Shown here: positions 1-11,200 of the stretch, one piece after another | How the letters are laid out: each line of letters opens with the position of its first letter | Numbering within the stretch: the stretch's first letter is position 1 | Origin: Labyrinthula sp. Ha | Lineage: Eukaryota > Sar > Bigyra > Labyrinthulida > Labyrinthulaceae | Length of the DNA stretch: 64,000 nucleotides | Assembly: GCA_015227615.1 (NCBI GenBank) | Contig: JAALGZ010000001.1 | Location: 1,612,001 to 1,676,000 of the forward strand | Direction of reading: 5' to 3' | Notes under the pieces: generated by a model | Seen by the model: the letters and a program-made list of their open reading frames with translations, nothing else | Database searches by the model: none | Told to the model about the DNA's origin: nothing | Made by a program: the position numbers and the translations under genes

Positions 1-2689
1 AAACTTTGCGAGCTTTATCCCCAAACTCGGTTATATTTAGGGGTCTTCTAACGATTAAAGATTTTTTCTGGCAGTGCATACACTGCTTTCTAAACCTAGT
101 AATAGTTTTATTTAAAAGCTCTTTATCTTCAGCTTTAATCACATAATTCTTCACTATATAATTCCATTCAAATTTTCTTGCCCCATGATTAAAAACTAAA
201 TGAGCATGACAAACAGCTACTGGAATTAAACTTCTAGTTAAAACTATTTTTTCATTTTCTTTTAGAACTTCAGTAAGCGAAGGAATATCTTTCTTTTGAT
301 ATTTAAATACAAATAAATCATCCATGACTTGCCAATTACTAGCAGGAGGTTTAGCATCATGCACTGGATGTCTCATACTAATGTGGTAAGAGTCAACGTT
401 TTTCCAGTATTCAGCTTCATCCCAAGAGGAGTTTATACTAAGTATTTTATTTATTCTAGGAATATATTTTTCTTCTCCGCTTTCCTCAATATAATCAGGG
501 TTCATCCAGCGCGACAAACAGTCGGCTGGAATATTTTTATCTCCATCCAAATGGAAAACCTTTAATCCAATGCTCATGAAGTCTACACTCCATCTCCCCA
601 AACGACTAGCATAAGCTTTCGTTTTAACTTCTTTAGGTTCAATGATTCCAACCAAGTTGCGGTGGTCAGTGAATAAGACCTTTTCATGGGAATTGAATAA
701 TAAATAGTAAGGGTGTTTTTTCAGGGCCATTACCATCGGGTAAAGTTCCTTAGAAGAAATATGCCAGTTAAGCTGGCTACCTCCAAAGCTTCCACTATTA
801 AGAGCAATAACTCTGTATCTTGCTTTAAGAGGGTTTTCAATTTCAACATCGTCAGGAGTTTGACATAAATATAGACTCCAATATTTGTCACTTGCATCAG
901 CGAAAATATAGATGTTTTCATTTTGGTTATAGTAACCCAAGGAACTAACTAGAGTTTTCTTCAAAGCTTCTTTGAGTTCAATAAAAGCTGTTTCCATTTC
1001 TGAAGTCCACTCTATTAATAAGCGTTTCCTTTCAAGGTTTTTTAATTTACCAACTAATTTAAAGTCACCAAGCACCAGTTTTCTTATCCTAGAAAACTCG
1101 GGTATAATTCCACACAAGAAATTTGCAGTATACACAAACTGCGCAAGCTCGTGCATATATTGAGGTTTGACTCTCTCTAAAAGTTTTGTAGCATAGGTAA
1201 TATCATAGTTGTACCCTTTACCATTCAAAACTCTTCCACAGAAAGTCGCCTTATTGTCAATGAAGCTACATTTTTGGATGTTGATCCTCAAATTACGAGC
1301 TTGTATCTGCTTTAAATATTTTTCTAGTATTTTTAATAAACCTTCAAACGTTGGGAACATAAGAACAGTGTCGTCTATCCACTGCATACTGTTTTCAGGC
1401 CATAATCCAGCGGGAGTCAACACCTGGTGAATCTGTCGCATACTAAAGAGAGCGGGGGTGTTACACCACCCCTGCGGTGTTCCCCGGAAGCTATACGCGA
1501 CTCCCCAAGGCGTCACAAAGATAAATAGCCTCCCCGCAGCCTTGTCACAGCGTAGATAGTCGAAACCAGAAAGTAGATCAAAGGATGAAAAATAATTCAT
1601 ATCTTGAGCTCTGTGTAATTGTAGCTCCAATTTAGGTAGAGTATTAGTAACTTTTTTTGTAGCATCGTTGAGAGGCCTGAAGTCTACAACCATTCTAAAC
1701 TTTTTAGGGCCTTTTTTAAGTACTACTAGAGTACTCATGGCCGTTGTAGGATTAGGATTGACTTCGATAATTCCAGCATCCAACATCTGTTGAATCCTTT
1801 TCAATAAAAAACTCTCCTGCTCATATCCTAAGGGGTGTTGGTTCAAGACCCCCAACACTTCTCCCTTCTTTGAGTTCACATTCAATAGGAGTTAAATTAG
1901 AGAGAGAGGTGGGTGATTCTGAATCACCAAATGCTTTGACGTTTCTCTTTAGTAAATTAAGGAGCTCATTCTTCTTATTAAAATCACCATCAAAATGCTT
2001 TAAATTTAAACCTCCAACTTTACCTTCTAAAATATTAGTTAAACGTCTTATATCTTCTTCTGAACTTATATCTAGGTTTGCCCCTTCATCTATTATTTCG
2101 AAGTTAACCTCATCATCTTGCTCAGCAAAAATCACTGGGTCTTTCTTCATCAATTCCTTTGGCAAAATAAGTTCATTAATAGTTGTAAATTGAGTTTCTT
2201 TTTTATCTAAAGAGTCATAGAAAATATCTTTTTCATAATAAAAATTCTCAGACAAAGCATCGTAAAAAACATCATCTTGGTTAATGTAAAATACGCCTCT
2301 AGGTTCTATTGTAGCATCATCAACTTGAATAGCTTTCTCTTCTAACTTCAGAGTTTCTTCAAGCCAGTTAGCCCAATATTCAAGGGCGTTTCCGCTTTGA
2401 ACCTCTTTAAAACTTTTCTTCTTATTCAGCTTCTGCCTTAGAGACGTTAAGGGATCCAACCCATGAGCTCTCAGTTGATCATTTCCTATGATCAAATTAT
2501 CCCACTGGGGTACATCCATAAGCATACACTCAACGTTCGTGAAAGTGTAAAAACCACCATCTAGACGAACAATAACCTTGGCCAAAATACCAAGTTCAAA
2601 TACCCAATAAATCCTTCCTCCAACAACTTTTATAGCAAATGGGTTATCAAGAGTGATCGTCTTCGAACAATATTTTCTGAGACGCAAAT

Positions 2690-3988
2690 TCATAGCACTT
2701 TTAAAAGCTCCACTGTCCAAGAGTGCTGTGTATTTTCTCCGCCTTCTTCAAAATACACTTCAACTTCTGCATCCTCATCTAATTCGCTATAATCATAAAC
2801 GTGACCAGCAGGGATCAAGTTGGGTTTAAGTACTGTTGTACTTTTTATCATATTCAGTTTTTTAGGGTTGAAAAGAGTTCTCCTAACAGCTTTCTGACCA
2901 GTAAACAGCTCAATATCTGTCGCTGGTTCCAACAGCTGCCCAGAAGGCACAGATTCAGCGATATTTTCTTTGCCACTAATAACTTGTTGGCTTACAGGTT
3001 TCAAGATGTTACCACCTGATTGACCCCCAACTCTGGCAGCTAACTTTTTCGCCGCTCTCTTTTTCCTCCTTCTCTCCTTATATTTTTCCCATTTTTGCCT
3101 TAACTCTGGCTCTGTTGGGATAGCAGATTTCGGGTTCCCATTTCTTTTAGCAAAGCATTTAGGTTCTTTATGGCCATATTCATAACAGTGGGTGCATAAA
3201 CTGGTAATTAACAACTCAACTGGCATATCTTGACCCACGTTATCCACTGCCTCAACTTTAACCTTAGGTTTTAACTTCTTTGCTTTTGTTTTATTCGATG
3301 ATTTGAACCTAGATCTTACATGGAGAGGTGGTAAACTATCGAGAACATAATCCATTAAAGCAGCTCGATTCTTTTGCTTCAGTTCTGGTTTAAGCCTCAG
3401 GTCCTCTTTTCTGACCCATACATAGTCAGGAAGTTTCTCGAAAATAGCTTCAGCAATTAATCTAGGCTTCATTTCAGCCCCTGGTGGCATGATGTTCAAT
3501 AACTCATCCACTTCTTTAAACATAATAACAATTGCTTCTTCTTCAAGAATATCTTCGTTAAAATAAATATATTTCTTAATTAAATCCTCAGCGGACTTTA
3601 AATCTTTTGTTTTCTCCTGTTGAACTTTTTCTTTTAAATACTTAATGATGTCCTGATCTGTATTGGTCTTTCCTAGAAACTTCAAGTGTTGAAAAGCTTT
3701 TCTAGATAGTTTTTGAGCTACAGAAATAAGGCTCTTCTGTTCTTCAGTAAGCCTTTCATATTGAAATAGAAAATCTTCTACATCTTCAACATTTAAACTA
3801 TTTAGCTCGTCCAACTTTACCAAACTAAAATCTTTAAAAGACGTAACTAATGTCTCCAATACACCCGCCATCTGATTAGCCTGCTGTTCAGACACCTCTT
3901 TTATTAGGCGAGTTATCTGGGCGTTATTTAAGCTCCTCCCCTCATTATTATCTCCCCTATTACTAGGAGATCCAAACAAGGAAGCCAT
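2690..3988 (-). CDS. Gag-like protein of the left Ty3/gypsy-like element
   Basis: This is a 432-codon open frame that starts with MASLFGSPSNRGDNNEGRSL and sits directly upstream of the protease region. It has a helical, charged N-terminal half (about residues 20-230), then a single zinc knuckle CTHCYEYGHKEPKC at about residues 265-278 (CX2CX4HX4C), then a basic stretch KERRRKKRAAKKLAARVGG. This is the usual Gag layout: capsid-like part, nucleocapsid knuckle, basic tail. The N-terminus aligns with the Gag of the tandem elements through the shared pattern GDNN..R.LN.AQ..RL and YERL, so the two belong to one clade. It is a retroelement part, not a host gene. The capsid assignment is inferred from position and the knuckle; no capsid fold can be seen by eye. 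Confidence 0.75.
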   Translation of the reverse strand: MASLFGSPSNRGDNNEGRSLNNAQITRLIKEVSEQQANQMAGVLETLVTSFKDFSLVKLDELNSLNVEDVEDFLFQYERLTEEQKSLISVAQKLSRKAFQHLKFLGKTNTDQDIIKYLKEKVQQEKTKDLKSAEDLIKKYIYFNEDILEEEAIVIMFKEVDELLNIMPPGAEMKPRLIAEAIFEKLPDYVWVRKEDLRLKPELKQKNRAALMDYVLDSLPPLHVRSRFKSSNKTKAKKLKPKVKVEAVDNVGQDMPVELLITSLCTHCYEYGHKEPKCFAKRNGNPKSAIPTEPELRQKWEKYKERRRKKRAAKKLAARVGGQSGGNILKPVSQQVISGKENIAESVPSGQLLEPATDIELFTGQKAVRRTLFNPKKLNMIKSTTVLKPNLIPAGHVYDYSELDEDAEVEVYFEEGGENTQHSWTVELLKVL

Positions 3989-4070
3989 AGCTAGTGAATA
4001 CCAAGATCAGTTCTTTAACAGAAGACGAATACCTCGCACAACTTCGTTTCTACAAAAACAAATATTGCAA

Positions 4071-4461
4071 TATTGAGAGTTTTCCGTCCAGTAAATATAC
4101 TCTTCTCTAGACGCGGCCGAGTAGCAGTCGTGTAGAGGTAAACGTGAAATATAAAAGTTTGTTCTTCTTTTTGTTACCCTTAATAACTTAAAAGTGTGTG
4201 TAATTCTCTAACTACTATGTAAACCAATGACGTGGCATGGTGTAAATGTAAATAACGAAATATAAATAAGAGATATTCATAAAAAAGGTAGCAAACCGTA
4301 ACAAAAGTATTCTACACTCAAAAGTTCATTCAGACAAACATTCCTTTGTAATTTCTTAGATGCCCAAAATGTGGTTGTTATGTTAATCTCATCTGTAAAC
4401 GGAAAATAAAGTGAAACGGAGCCGGGAGTTTGATACTTCAAGATCTCATTTGCGTAGAACA
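4071..4461 (-). repeat. Candidate 5' LTR of the left Ty3/gypsy-like element
   Basis: The inner edge is placed at TATTGAGAG (4071) because the same AATATTGCAATATTG junction marks the LTR/internal border of the tandem elements at 30.66 and 37.65 kb. The outer edge is uncertain: on the minus strand TGTTCTACGC (from 4461) resembles TGTTCAGTGA, the start of the 403-bp LTRs further right, and gives a similar length of 391 bp. Another possible edge is near 4341. The partner LTR is outside the window, so the ends cannot be confirmed. It lies within about 150 bp upstream of HMG-CoA lyase and points the other way. Confidence 0.45.
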
Positions 4462-4605
4462 CCTTCTCGTACTCTCGTAATCTTGAATAATCTTGGCTGG
4501 GGTCTCAACAGATTTAATTGGCCGAATTTTTTCGTCTACCCAATCATATATCTTTTATAACCTTTTTCAAAACAAGGGAAGATTTAAAAGATAGAAAGGA
4601 AAAGA

Positions 4606-5595
4606 ATGAAAAAGATATTTCAAACTTCAAAAAACAACTCAAACCTCAGGAAAATTATAAGAAAACAGTTTAGTTTTTCAACATTCTCACCTTATCTACC
4701 TGAGCGCGTAAAAATCGTTGAAGTTGGACCACGAGATGGGCTGCAAAATGAAAAAACGTTGATTCCAACAGATGTCAAAGTCAATCTAATCAACAAACTT
4801 TCAGAAACTGGACTAGAATACATCGAAGCAACTTCTTTTGTTTCTGAGCGATACGTTCCTCAAATGGGAGATCACACTGAGATAATGAAGCGAATAGATC
4901 GACATCCAACTATCCAGTACGCTGCTCTTACTCCAAACATCCACGGATTCAAAAAAGCCGTCGTGGCAGATGTCAAAGAAGTTGCTGTCTTTGCGGCGGC
5001 TTCAGAGGCCTTCTCAAAAGCAAATTTAAACTGTTCCATTGAAGAAAGTATAAAACGTTTTGAACCTGTTGTCTCTCTAGCAAAATTAGCAAAGATTAAA
5101 GTTAGAGGATATGTTTCTTGTGTTCTTGGATGTCCTTATGAAGGCTTTGTTGATCCAGAAATTGTTAAAGAGGTTTCTCAACGGCTACTGGAACTTGGGT
5201 GTTACGAAGTTTCTCTAGGTGATACAATCGGGATCGGGACTCCTGGAAGTACCGACAGATTGTTGCGGGTATTGACGGAGGAAATCTCAGTTGAGAAGCT
5301 TGCAGTTCATTTTCATGATACGTATGGACAAGCCCTGGCCAATATATTAACAGGATTGCAGTTTGGAGTATCTACTGTTGATTCCGCGGTGTCTGGACTT
5401 GGTGGATGTCCTTTTGCGAAAGGAGCAACTGGGAATGTGGCAACTGAAGATGTGGTTTATATGTTGCAGGGATTAGGAGTTGAGACTGGTGTTGACTTGC
5501 AGAAGCTAATTGAAGTTGGTGAATACATAAATTCTTTCTTAGGCAAAGACATCAATTCAAGAACTGCGCGTGCATTCATTAATAAGAGAGCGTAA
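4606..5595 (+). CDS. HMGCL: Hydroxymethylglutaryl-CoA lyase, probably mitochondrial
   Basis: HMG-CoA lyase splits 3-hydroxy-3-methylglutaryl-CoA into acetyl-CoA and acetoacetate, the last step of leucine breakdown and of ketone-body formation. The 329-residue length is normal for the family (about 325). Residues 1-30 are rich in Lys, Arg, Ser and Phe without acid, as in a mitochondrial presequence. The catalytic TIM barrel starts at about residue 33. [13 protein letters not shown] carries the family's Arg-Asp pair (R43, D44), [12 protein letters not shown] carries the metal-binding His pair (H235, H237), and [14 protein letters not shown] carries the conserved loop cysteine (C268). The start is the first ATG after an A-rich leader and includes the presequence. 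The gene has no introns and ends with TAA. IFT52 follows 85 bp downstream on the same strand. A retroelement LTR candidate lies just upstream. The function is secure; the mitochondrial location is inferred from the leader. Confidence 0.97.
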   Translation: MKKIFQTSKNNSNLRKIIRKQFSFSTFSPYLPERVKIVEVGPRDGLQNEKTLIPTDVKVNLINKLSETGLEYIEATSFVSERYVPQMGDHTEIMKRIDRHPTIQYAALTPNIHGFKKAVVADVKEVAVFAAASEAFSKANLNCSIEESIKRFEPVVSLAKLAKIKVRGYVSCVLGCPYEGFVDPEIVKEVSQRLLELGCYEVSLGDTIGIGTPGSTDRLLRVLTEEISVEKLAVHFHDTYGQALANILTGLQFGVSTVDSAVSGLGGCPFAKGATGNVATEDVVYMLQGLGVETGVDLQKLIEVGEYINSFLGKDINSRTARAFINKRA

Positions 5596-5680
5596 AGGGG
5601 TTTCTTGGAACTCGCCGTTTAGATGGCTGTTCGTTTTGGACAGTGAACTGAAATGAAAGTTAGCCGTTAGGTTAGAGCGA

Positions 5681-7168
5681 ATGGTGAAAGAGAAAAAACG
5701 GCGAGAGAAGATTTTATTTGCATCTTTGAAGGATGAAAAATATAGTGTTCAAGACCAATATAAGAAGTGGTACCGACACTTGGCTAGTGATTATAAAGTT
5801 GTGGTAAACAAAGAGTGTTTATCTTTAGAAAGTTTGGATGAGGTGGCGCTTTTAATATTTGCAGTTCCACGAAACAAGTTTACAGGGAAAGAGTTTTCAC
5901 AGATAATAACCTTCTTGAAAGAAGGTGGAAACTTACTTTTTATATGTGAAGAAGGTGGCGATAACTCCGCAGGAACGAATGTTAACTTTTTACTTGAACA
6001 GTTTGGAATATCCTTCAATCCTGATGCTGCAATTAGAACTGTGTTTGAAAAATATAAACATCCAAAAGAATTACTAATAAAGAATGGTGTTATTAACCGA
6101 GGGGTTTCGAATTTCATGAAGTTGAAGCTTAACCAAAAGCGAATAGGTAGCATAGAAAACACTACTCCAAATTCTCAACACAGGGAGCAGGAACTTAAGA
6201 TCTTGTATCCTTTTGGATGTACATTGCGAGTTCAAAAACCTGCAGTGTCAATTCTTTCCTCAAGCTACTTGTCGTACCCTGTGAATCGACCTGTGGTTGC
6301 TGTTTCACACGTTCATTCAAGAGATCAACCAACTGGTGTACTAAAAAATCTGGGAGGAAAGATTGCAGTATTTGGTTCTGGTTCATTCTTTGTAAACAAA
6401 TATATATCTCAGGAGCATAACCAGCTGTTCTTGGATGCAATTGTAAATTGGCTCTTGGCTGGTTCAGACATCTTTATACAAAATGAAGTTGGTGGAAAGC
6501 AGAAAAAAAATTCAATGCTCGAGAAGAGGTCAAAATTTCTGACTTTGGATCACTCTGATGCTGTGAATCCAACCCTGAGCGAATACAATCTTGTTCCTTT
6601 TATGGAAAGTTTGTGCGAAGACTATATGCTCTGTTTAGATGAAGGAATTTCTGAGCAGAATTTGCTGCCAAAAATGATGAGCTTTTGCACTTTTGGATTT
6701 GACAATCTCTCTGCATCAACTTGCTTCCAACTCAGGGAAAAGTTAGGCTTGGAAAAAAGTGAGCTGGAGCTTATTCGACCTGATTTCGAGACACCATTAA
6801 TTCCTCTATTTCCAGCCACGTTCCCTCCAATTGTAAAAGAAATTGAGGTACCAAGTTTAGAGCAACACTGTCTAGAGGAGTCTTTTTCTTCTTGCGAACT
6901 GCAGCTGTTTAAGTTGGCTGGAAAATGTGTTGACTCAGATATTGAATTTTTTATCCTCGAGAGTTCATCCATGTTAGTTACTTTGAATGTAGGATCACAT
7001 GAAGACGAAAACACACTTAATAAAACAAGCGCTAAAGAAGCCCTTGGTAGTATACTCTTCAGATTGTTTGAATATAAATGCAGTTTCATGGACTTACAAG
7101 GCGGACAAGATCAAAGCAGTTATGTTGATAATTTGCCAACTGAACTTGAGTCAAACGCTCTATTTTAG
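5681..7168 (+). CDS. IFT52: Intraflagellar transport protein 52 (IFT-B core)
   Basis: IFT52 is a core subunit of the IFT-B1 complex that carries cargo into cilia and flagella along axonemal microtubules; it binds IFT88, IFT70 and IFT46. The 495-residue protein aligns along its whole length with animal and algal IFT52 (about 437-454 residues). The N-terminal GIFT domain is seen at about residues 8-270, with ILFASLKDEKYS, FTGKEFSQIITFLKEGG, NVNFLLEQFGI, KYKHPKELLIKNGV.NR, YPFGCTL and GGKIAVFGSGSFF. The middle and C-terminus keep LIRPDFETPLIPLFPATFPP and LEESFSS. The extra length comes from short insertions around residues 160-180, 215-225 and 275-310. There are no introns, and the gene ends with TAG. 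It implies a ciliated or flagellated organism. It converges with the SANT-domain gene 240 bp downstream. Confidence 0.96.
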   Translation: MVKEKKRREKILFASLKDEKYSVQDQYKKWYRHLASDYKVVVNKECLSLESLDEVALLIFAVPRNKFTGKEFSQIITFLKEGGNLLFICEEGGDNSAGTNVNFLLEQFGISFNPDAAIRTVFEKYKHPKELLIKNGVINRGVSNFMKLKLNQKRIGSIENTTPNSQHREQELKILYPFGCTLRVQKPAVSILSSSYLSYPVNRPVVAVSHVHSRDQPTGVLKNLGGKIAVFGSGSFFVNKYISQEHNQLFLDAIVNWLLAGSDIFIQNEVGGKQKKNSMLEKRSKFLTLDHSDAVNPTLSEYNLVPFMESLCEDYMLCLDEGISEQNLLPKMMSFCTFGFDNLSASTCFQLREKLGLEKSELELIRPDFETPLIPLFPATFPPIVKEIEVPSLEQHCLEESFSSCELQLFKLAGKCVDSDIEFFILESSSMLVTLNVGSHEDENTLNKTSAKEALGSILFRLFEYKCSFMDLQGGQDQSSYVDNLPTELESNALF

Positions 7169-7408
7169 AAGGAAATACTGGAGATAGTAGTTAACTCTTT
7201 AATAATAAAAATCTTGGTTAAACTCATATGGACTGAAACTAAAAATATCAAGAAGAGTATTTCTCCTCTTGACTTACGAAAATAAACACTCGCCTAAACC
7301 TCCGACTAAACAACAATACGATACGATCTATTATAGAGATATAAAAAACTAGCAATCTGCCTGACTAGCCTTTGTACAGCAACATAAAAACACTCAAAAC
7401 CTTTCAGT

Positions 7409-8230
7409 CTATTGTTCACCCAATATATACATTTGTTTATTTTGAGTACTTTTATTCTCAAAACTACCTGTTTTATTATATCGTCCAATAACTTCACTTG
7501 CAATAGACATAGCAACTCCTCTAGCATCTCTACTATCTCTTTTTGTTTTTCCAGTACTCCATTGTTCAGCTCTTAATAATCTTCTACCTTTATCCTTAAC
7601 TTGATGATAACTTCGAGAAGTAACTGCTTTAGCAACTTCTTTCCACTCATTTCCATGCTCACTAATACTTTTCCAAAGAGCAAGTAGGTCATCATCTGAC
7701 CATTTCAATCTCTTTTGCCTAGTTTTATGTAAGCTTCTATTAACTCTCTCGTGCTCAAAACTCATTCCTTCTCTCAATTTTTTTAATTCTGGTTCTAAAA
7801 GTACTGAACTTGAAACCTCAACTGATTTTCTGCGTCTTCCCAGTACTTCCAGCCTAGTAGCATCTAGATTATCACTACTATGAAACATATTGCTGTATTT
7901 TAGCTTTTCAAGGGATCCAGAAGTTTTTAATAGATCGTTATTTAGTTGAGGAGCTGATGGAAAAAAGTTTGTTGATCGAGGAAAAAAATCTAAACTCTGT
8001 GTTCTTCTGCTGTGAGGACTATGGAAAGATCCTTTGGGGGTTGCTAGGGAGTGGAACATGATGCCTGTGTTTGTGGTTTGTAGAGGTTGAAGAAGGTTTT
8101 GAAAGAGTGAGATATCTGGTTTACCTGTTTCTCCTAGAAGACCAACTGCTTCTGATTTGATTAAAGGTTCAGGCAGGAATAAATCAGCAAAGCTGTCTAA
8201 TAACTCGTCTCTTGGTTGTAAAGTTTGCAT
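7409..8230 (-). CDS. SANT/Myb-like domain protein, putative DNA or chromatin binder
   Basis: This 273-residue, intronless protein has one Myb/SANT repeat at about residues 173-221: LKWSDDDLLALWKSISEHG, then W196 in NEWKEVAKAV and HQVKDKGRRLLR. Trp177, Trp186 and Trp196 mark the hydrophobic core, and QVKDKGRRL resembles the recognition helix of telomere-type and single-repeat Myb proteins. The rest is low complexity: Ser-, Phe- and Pro-rich at about 50-125, with basic patches around 131-135 and 150-175. An acidic-hydrophobic start (DELLDSFADLFL) could be a protein-binding helix. A transcription or telomere/chromatin role is inferred from the fold only; no orthologue is recognised. It runs convergently to IFT52. 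The start follows an A-rich leader (ATATAAAAATG) and the gene ends with TAG. Confidence 0.8.
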   Translation of the reverse strand: MQTLQPRDELLDSFADLFLPEPLIKSEAVGLLGETGKPDISLFQNLLQPLQTTNTGIMFHSLATPKGSFHSPHSRRTQSLDFFPRSTNFFPSAPQLNNDLLKTSGSLEKLKYSNMFHSSDNLDATRLEVLGRRRKSVEVSSSVLLEPELKKLREGMSFEHERVNRSLHKTRQKRLKWSDDDLLALWKSISEHGNEWKEVAKAVTSRSYHQVKDKGRRLLRAEQWSTGKTKRDSRDARGVAMSIASEVIGRYNKTGSFENKSTQNKQMYILGEQ

Positions 8231-11200
8231 TTTTATATGATTTCTTGTGTTAAATGTATGTATGTTGTTAATTTATCTCGACAAACACTTTTTTATTATT
8301 TTTTGTATGTTTATCTTTATATAACAGTTTCGCGTTCTGTTTGCTTTGTTTATCTGAATTTATTTCTTAACTTTCGATTCTAATGTCCCATTTTATGCGC
8401 CCAAATTTTCATTGGCTGGATACATTATTCCCGCCAATCATTTATTAAATATACAGTTGGATGAAACATACGTTCCTGGTTCACTTAATTATAAATGATG
8501 TCGTTGTAAATATAATTACAATCGTTTATATAATATTGTGTTATTTAATGAAAGGAACAACACGGGCAAAAGAATCAGCAAAATCCGGGAAGTTTATCAT
8601 CAGTCTATTATTTAAATATCTAGGCGAGTTAATAATAAATACTGAATACTTTATCCGAATGTTTTTGTGTATTTTCAATAAAAAATACGAGACAATAGGA
8701 GAAAGAGTTTATGCTAGGAATTTAACTGTAATTAGTATGTACAGTTATAATTAGTGTTTATTTAGTTTGAAATCTAACTAATAAATGTAGTATAAATATC
8801 TCCCAGGAATGGTACATAGGGGAGAAGTCATTTTGTATTGGTATTGTGTAAAAACTAGACAGTTCTTTATCGGTATTCAGTTTGTATATTACCCGATTAA
8901 CTTATTTAAATTATCGCCCTGGGCGTACAGCTTTGACGTACAATATTAAAAGAAACATGAAACCAGTTTTAAGGGGAAGAATGACCATCAAGTTCCACCA
9001 TTGTTCCAATTTTACGTGACATTAATAGTTTTCTTTATCCTTTCGTAACTCGATAGTTTTTGGGTTTGAACTTCAAACACATCTTTCGGGTCATTACTCC
9101 TATCTTTTATCAGATTGTAACACTCAAAAAAGAGAATAGACCAACAAAAGTAAGTCTTGTTTAATTTGAGACCATACAGTCTATAATCCAAACTAGGCAA
9201 AAGTCAGCACTGAATAGCAAGTTCCATCACTTGAAAATACTCTGCCGTATACTATATTAGAAGCTCAAAATTGGGTTCGCTATTTAGAGTACACTTTAAG
9301 GTTCTTACTTATGAGTAACCTAAGAAACATATAATTGGATGAAAAGAAATCAAGATTATCATCTTACGAACAACTCAAGTTCCTTTTTATTCTGCTTATT
9401 TAAATCTTTAAGGAATTCTTTAGAAGATTAAACCCCCATCGAGCGATTTATTTACTTGCATCAATTTATATTCTCTCTCATTAGATATCCCCAAACCATT
9501 AGGCTTCGCTCATGGTCACAAAGAGGTGAGAAAACTGTGCTTCCAACTTTAGTTCCCTGGCTTAATGTAACTAGAAGATGCACAAAGATTCACAAGGTGA
9601 GGTACACAACCGTTGAGGTTTCTACTTTCAAAGTTCTTAATATTACTTTAGTTTTTAACTATAGTCAAAAAGTGCAGCTTATGCACCTCTTGATTGCAAT
9701 CGCGCCAAATGTTGAGGCATAGAGTTTTTAGCTCCGTGGCATCTTACTCACAAAGTCACAATTTTCCTGCCAGGTACGTGTTCTTAGCACAGTTCTAAAG
9801 TTGAATAATCATGAGAACACGAGAAGGATGTTTATCAACCAAATATTCTAACTAGGTATTTTTGGAAAAATTGGGATAGTTGAGAAGTGAGAAAGACTAT
9901 TCCATTGCCAGGAGAAAACTTTCGGAAAATGATTTCTTTCAGGTTCTGCCACTAAAATTAGTTATTTGTATTAGTCGATTACATAGTTTCATTACCCCTA
10001 ACCTTTAAAGATTTAACTTTTTCAAGATTTTTACAAGACTATTTTGAGTAATAACAGAAGTTTTTCTTTCTGTGCATAGCTCTTTCCGCTTTGTCACCGA
10101 GTTTTCTCTATACTCGAACTATAATCACGTTACCCATGAATATCACAAGCTGCATTCTTACATACCTAAGCAAACACCAAGACAACAAAAAATATTTCGC
10201 CATCCTGAGGAGGTTATACATAAAAGGGGTTGCACTTGTGGATGTTCCCAGCTACTTTATCTAACTTTTCACAAACCATGTAAAAATACTTCTGACAGAA
10301 ATTGTTATGTATTGCCCCAGAATTCATATGTAACACTCGGAAAACTGTTGCAATGTAGTTAACTGTGTTCTCATAGAAAACAGGAACACGGAAGGTATCT
10401 TCGCGACACTTTTTTTACTTAATCAGGACTGTTATAGCTATCGTTAACATTATTACCCCTAAATTATAGTTTTCTAGCATCGTTTTCCACGAAGATGCAC
10501 TTAGGAGACTCTATTTTTCTCAGGATAGTCCTTTTTACCCTGAGGGTTTTCAGGAAGCAGCAGCACTATAACCAAGGATCGCTATAATGGAAAGACATCT
10601 AGGTTACAGATCATATTATTTTAACTCATTTATCTTTTCTTTCAGATTTCACACCTAGACTTCAATTTTTAAGACTGGAACACATTTTCAAATACTTCCA
10701 GGGTTCGTGAACTGAAGTAATGTATCAAATTTATTAATCCAAGGCTTGCACTGGTTCTAGCTCATCAGTGTGAGTACCAAATCATGTTGTTTACATTTCG
10801 ATTCATTTTTGCTGACTCTAATAATCATTGTAAGACCAGGCTTTTTCTTCAGAGAGACAAGCTATTATCGCTTTATGCAGTCTTATAGCTCAGCATTAGC
10901 ATTCTTTATTCTGAACGATTTTCCTTGACTAGTAAATGTCACTTCCTGATGTTTTAAAGCTCTAGAGCCATTGTAGTTTTTTCCACGAATCAGCATAATC
11001 TGTTTTTTACGCCCATAGAGTGTAGTTCACCTAATCATCTAAACAGTTGAAATTCAAAATATCTCCTTATCATGAAGGTTACAAATAGCATACTTTTGAT
11101 TTTCCTGTAACAAAGGAAGTCTCTTCAAATTATGTAATTCAGAATTTAATTATCTTACAATACTCTAGAAGTAACGTACCGACAGCAGAGTATACTAAGA

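Larger units (their letters stand above)
1..4461 (-). mobile_element. Ty3/gypsy-like LTR retrotransposon, 5' part, cut by window edge
   Basis: Read on the minus strand, the order is LTR candidate (about 4.07-4.46 kb), gag (about 2.7-4.0 kb), aspartic protease with the block LDSGAFKSAMN near 2.7 kb, reverse transcriptase around 1.0-1.8 kb with MQWIDDTVLM near 1.38 kb, RNase H with FADASDKYWSLYL near 0.9 kb and TDHRNLVG near 0.68 kb, then the start of an integrase with an HHCC finger (HAHLVFNH and CMHC) at about 0.1-0.25 kb. Order PR-RT-RH-IN is the Ty3/gypsy (Metaviridae) order. Gag and pol overlap in different frames, as is common in this family. The part seen is fairly intact, with perhaps one or two interruptions; the integrase core, any 3' accessory gene and the 3' LTR lie outside the window. 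It is a diverged relative of the tandem pair at 23.7-38.1 kb: gag, protease, RT and RNase H blocks align but differ widely. Confidence 0.88.

Noticed and set aside
8700-8935. Possible lone LTR with TATAAATATC
   Set aside because: No second copy, no duplication and no clear ends in this window.
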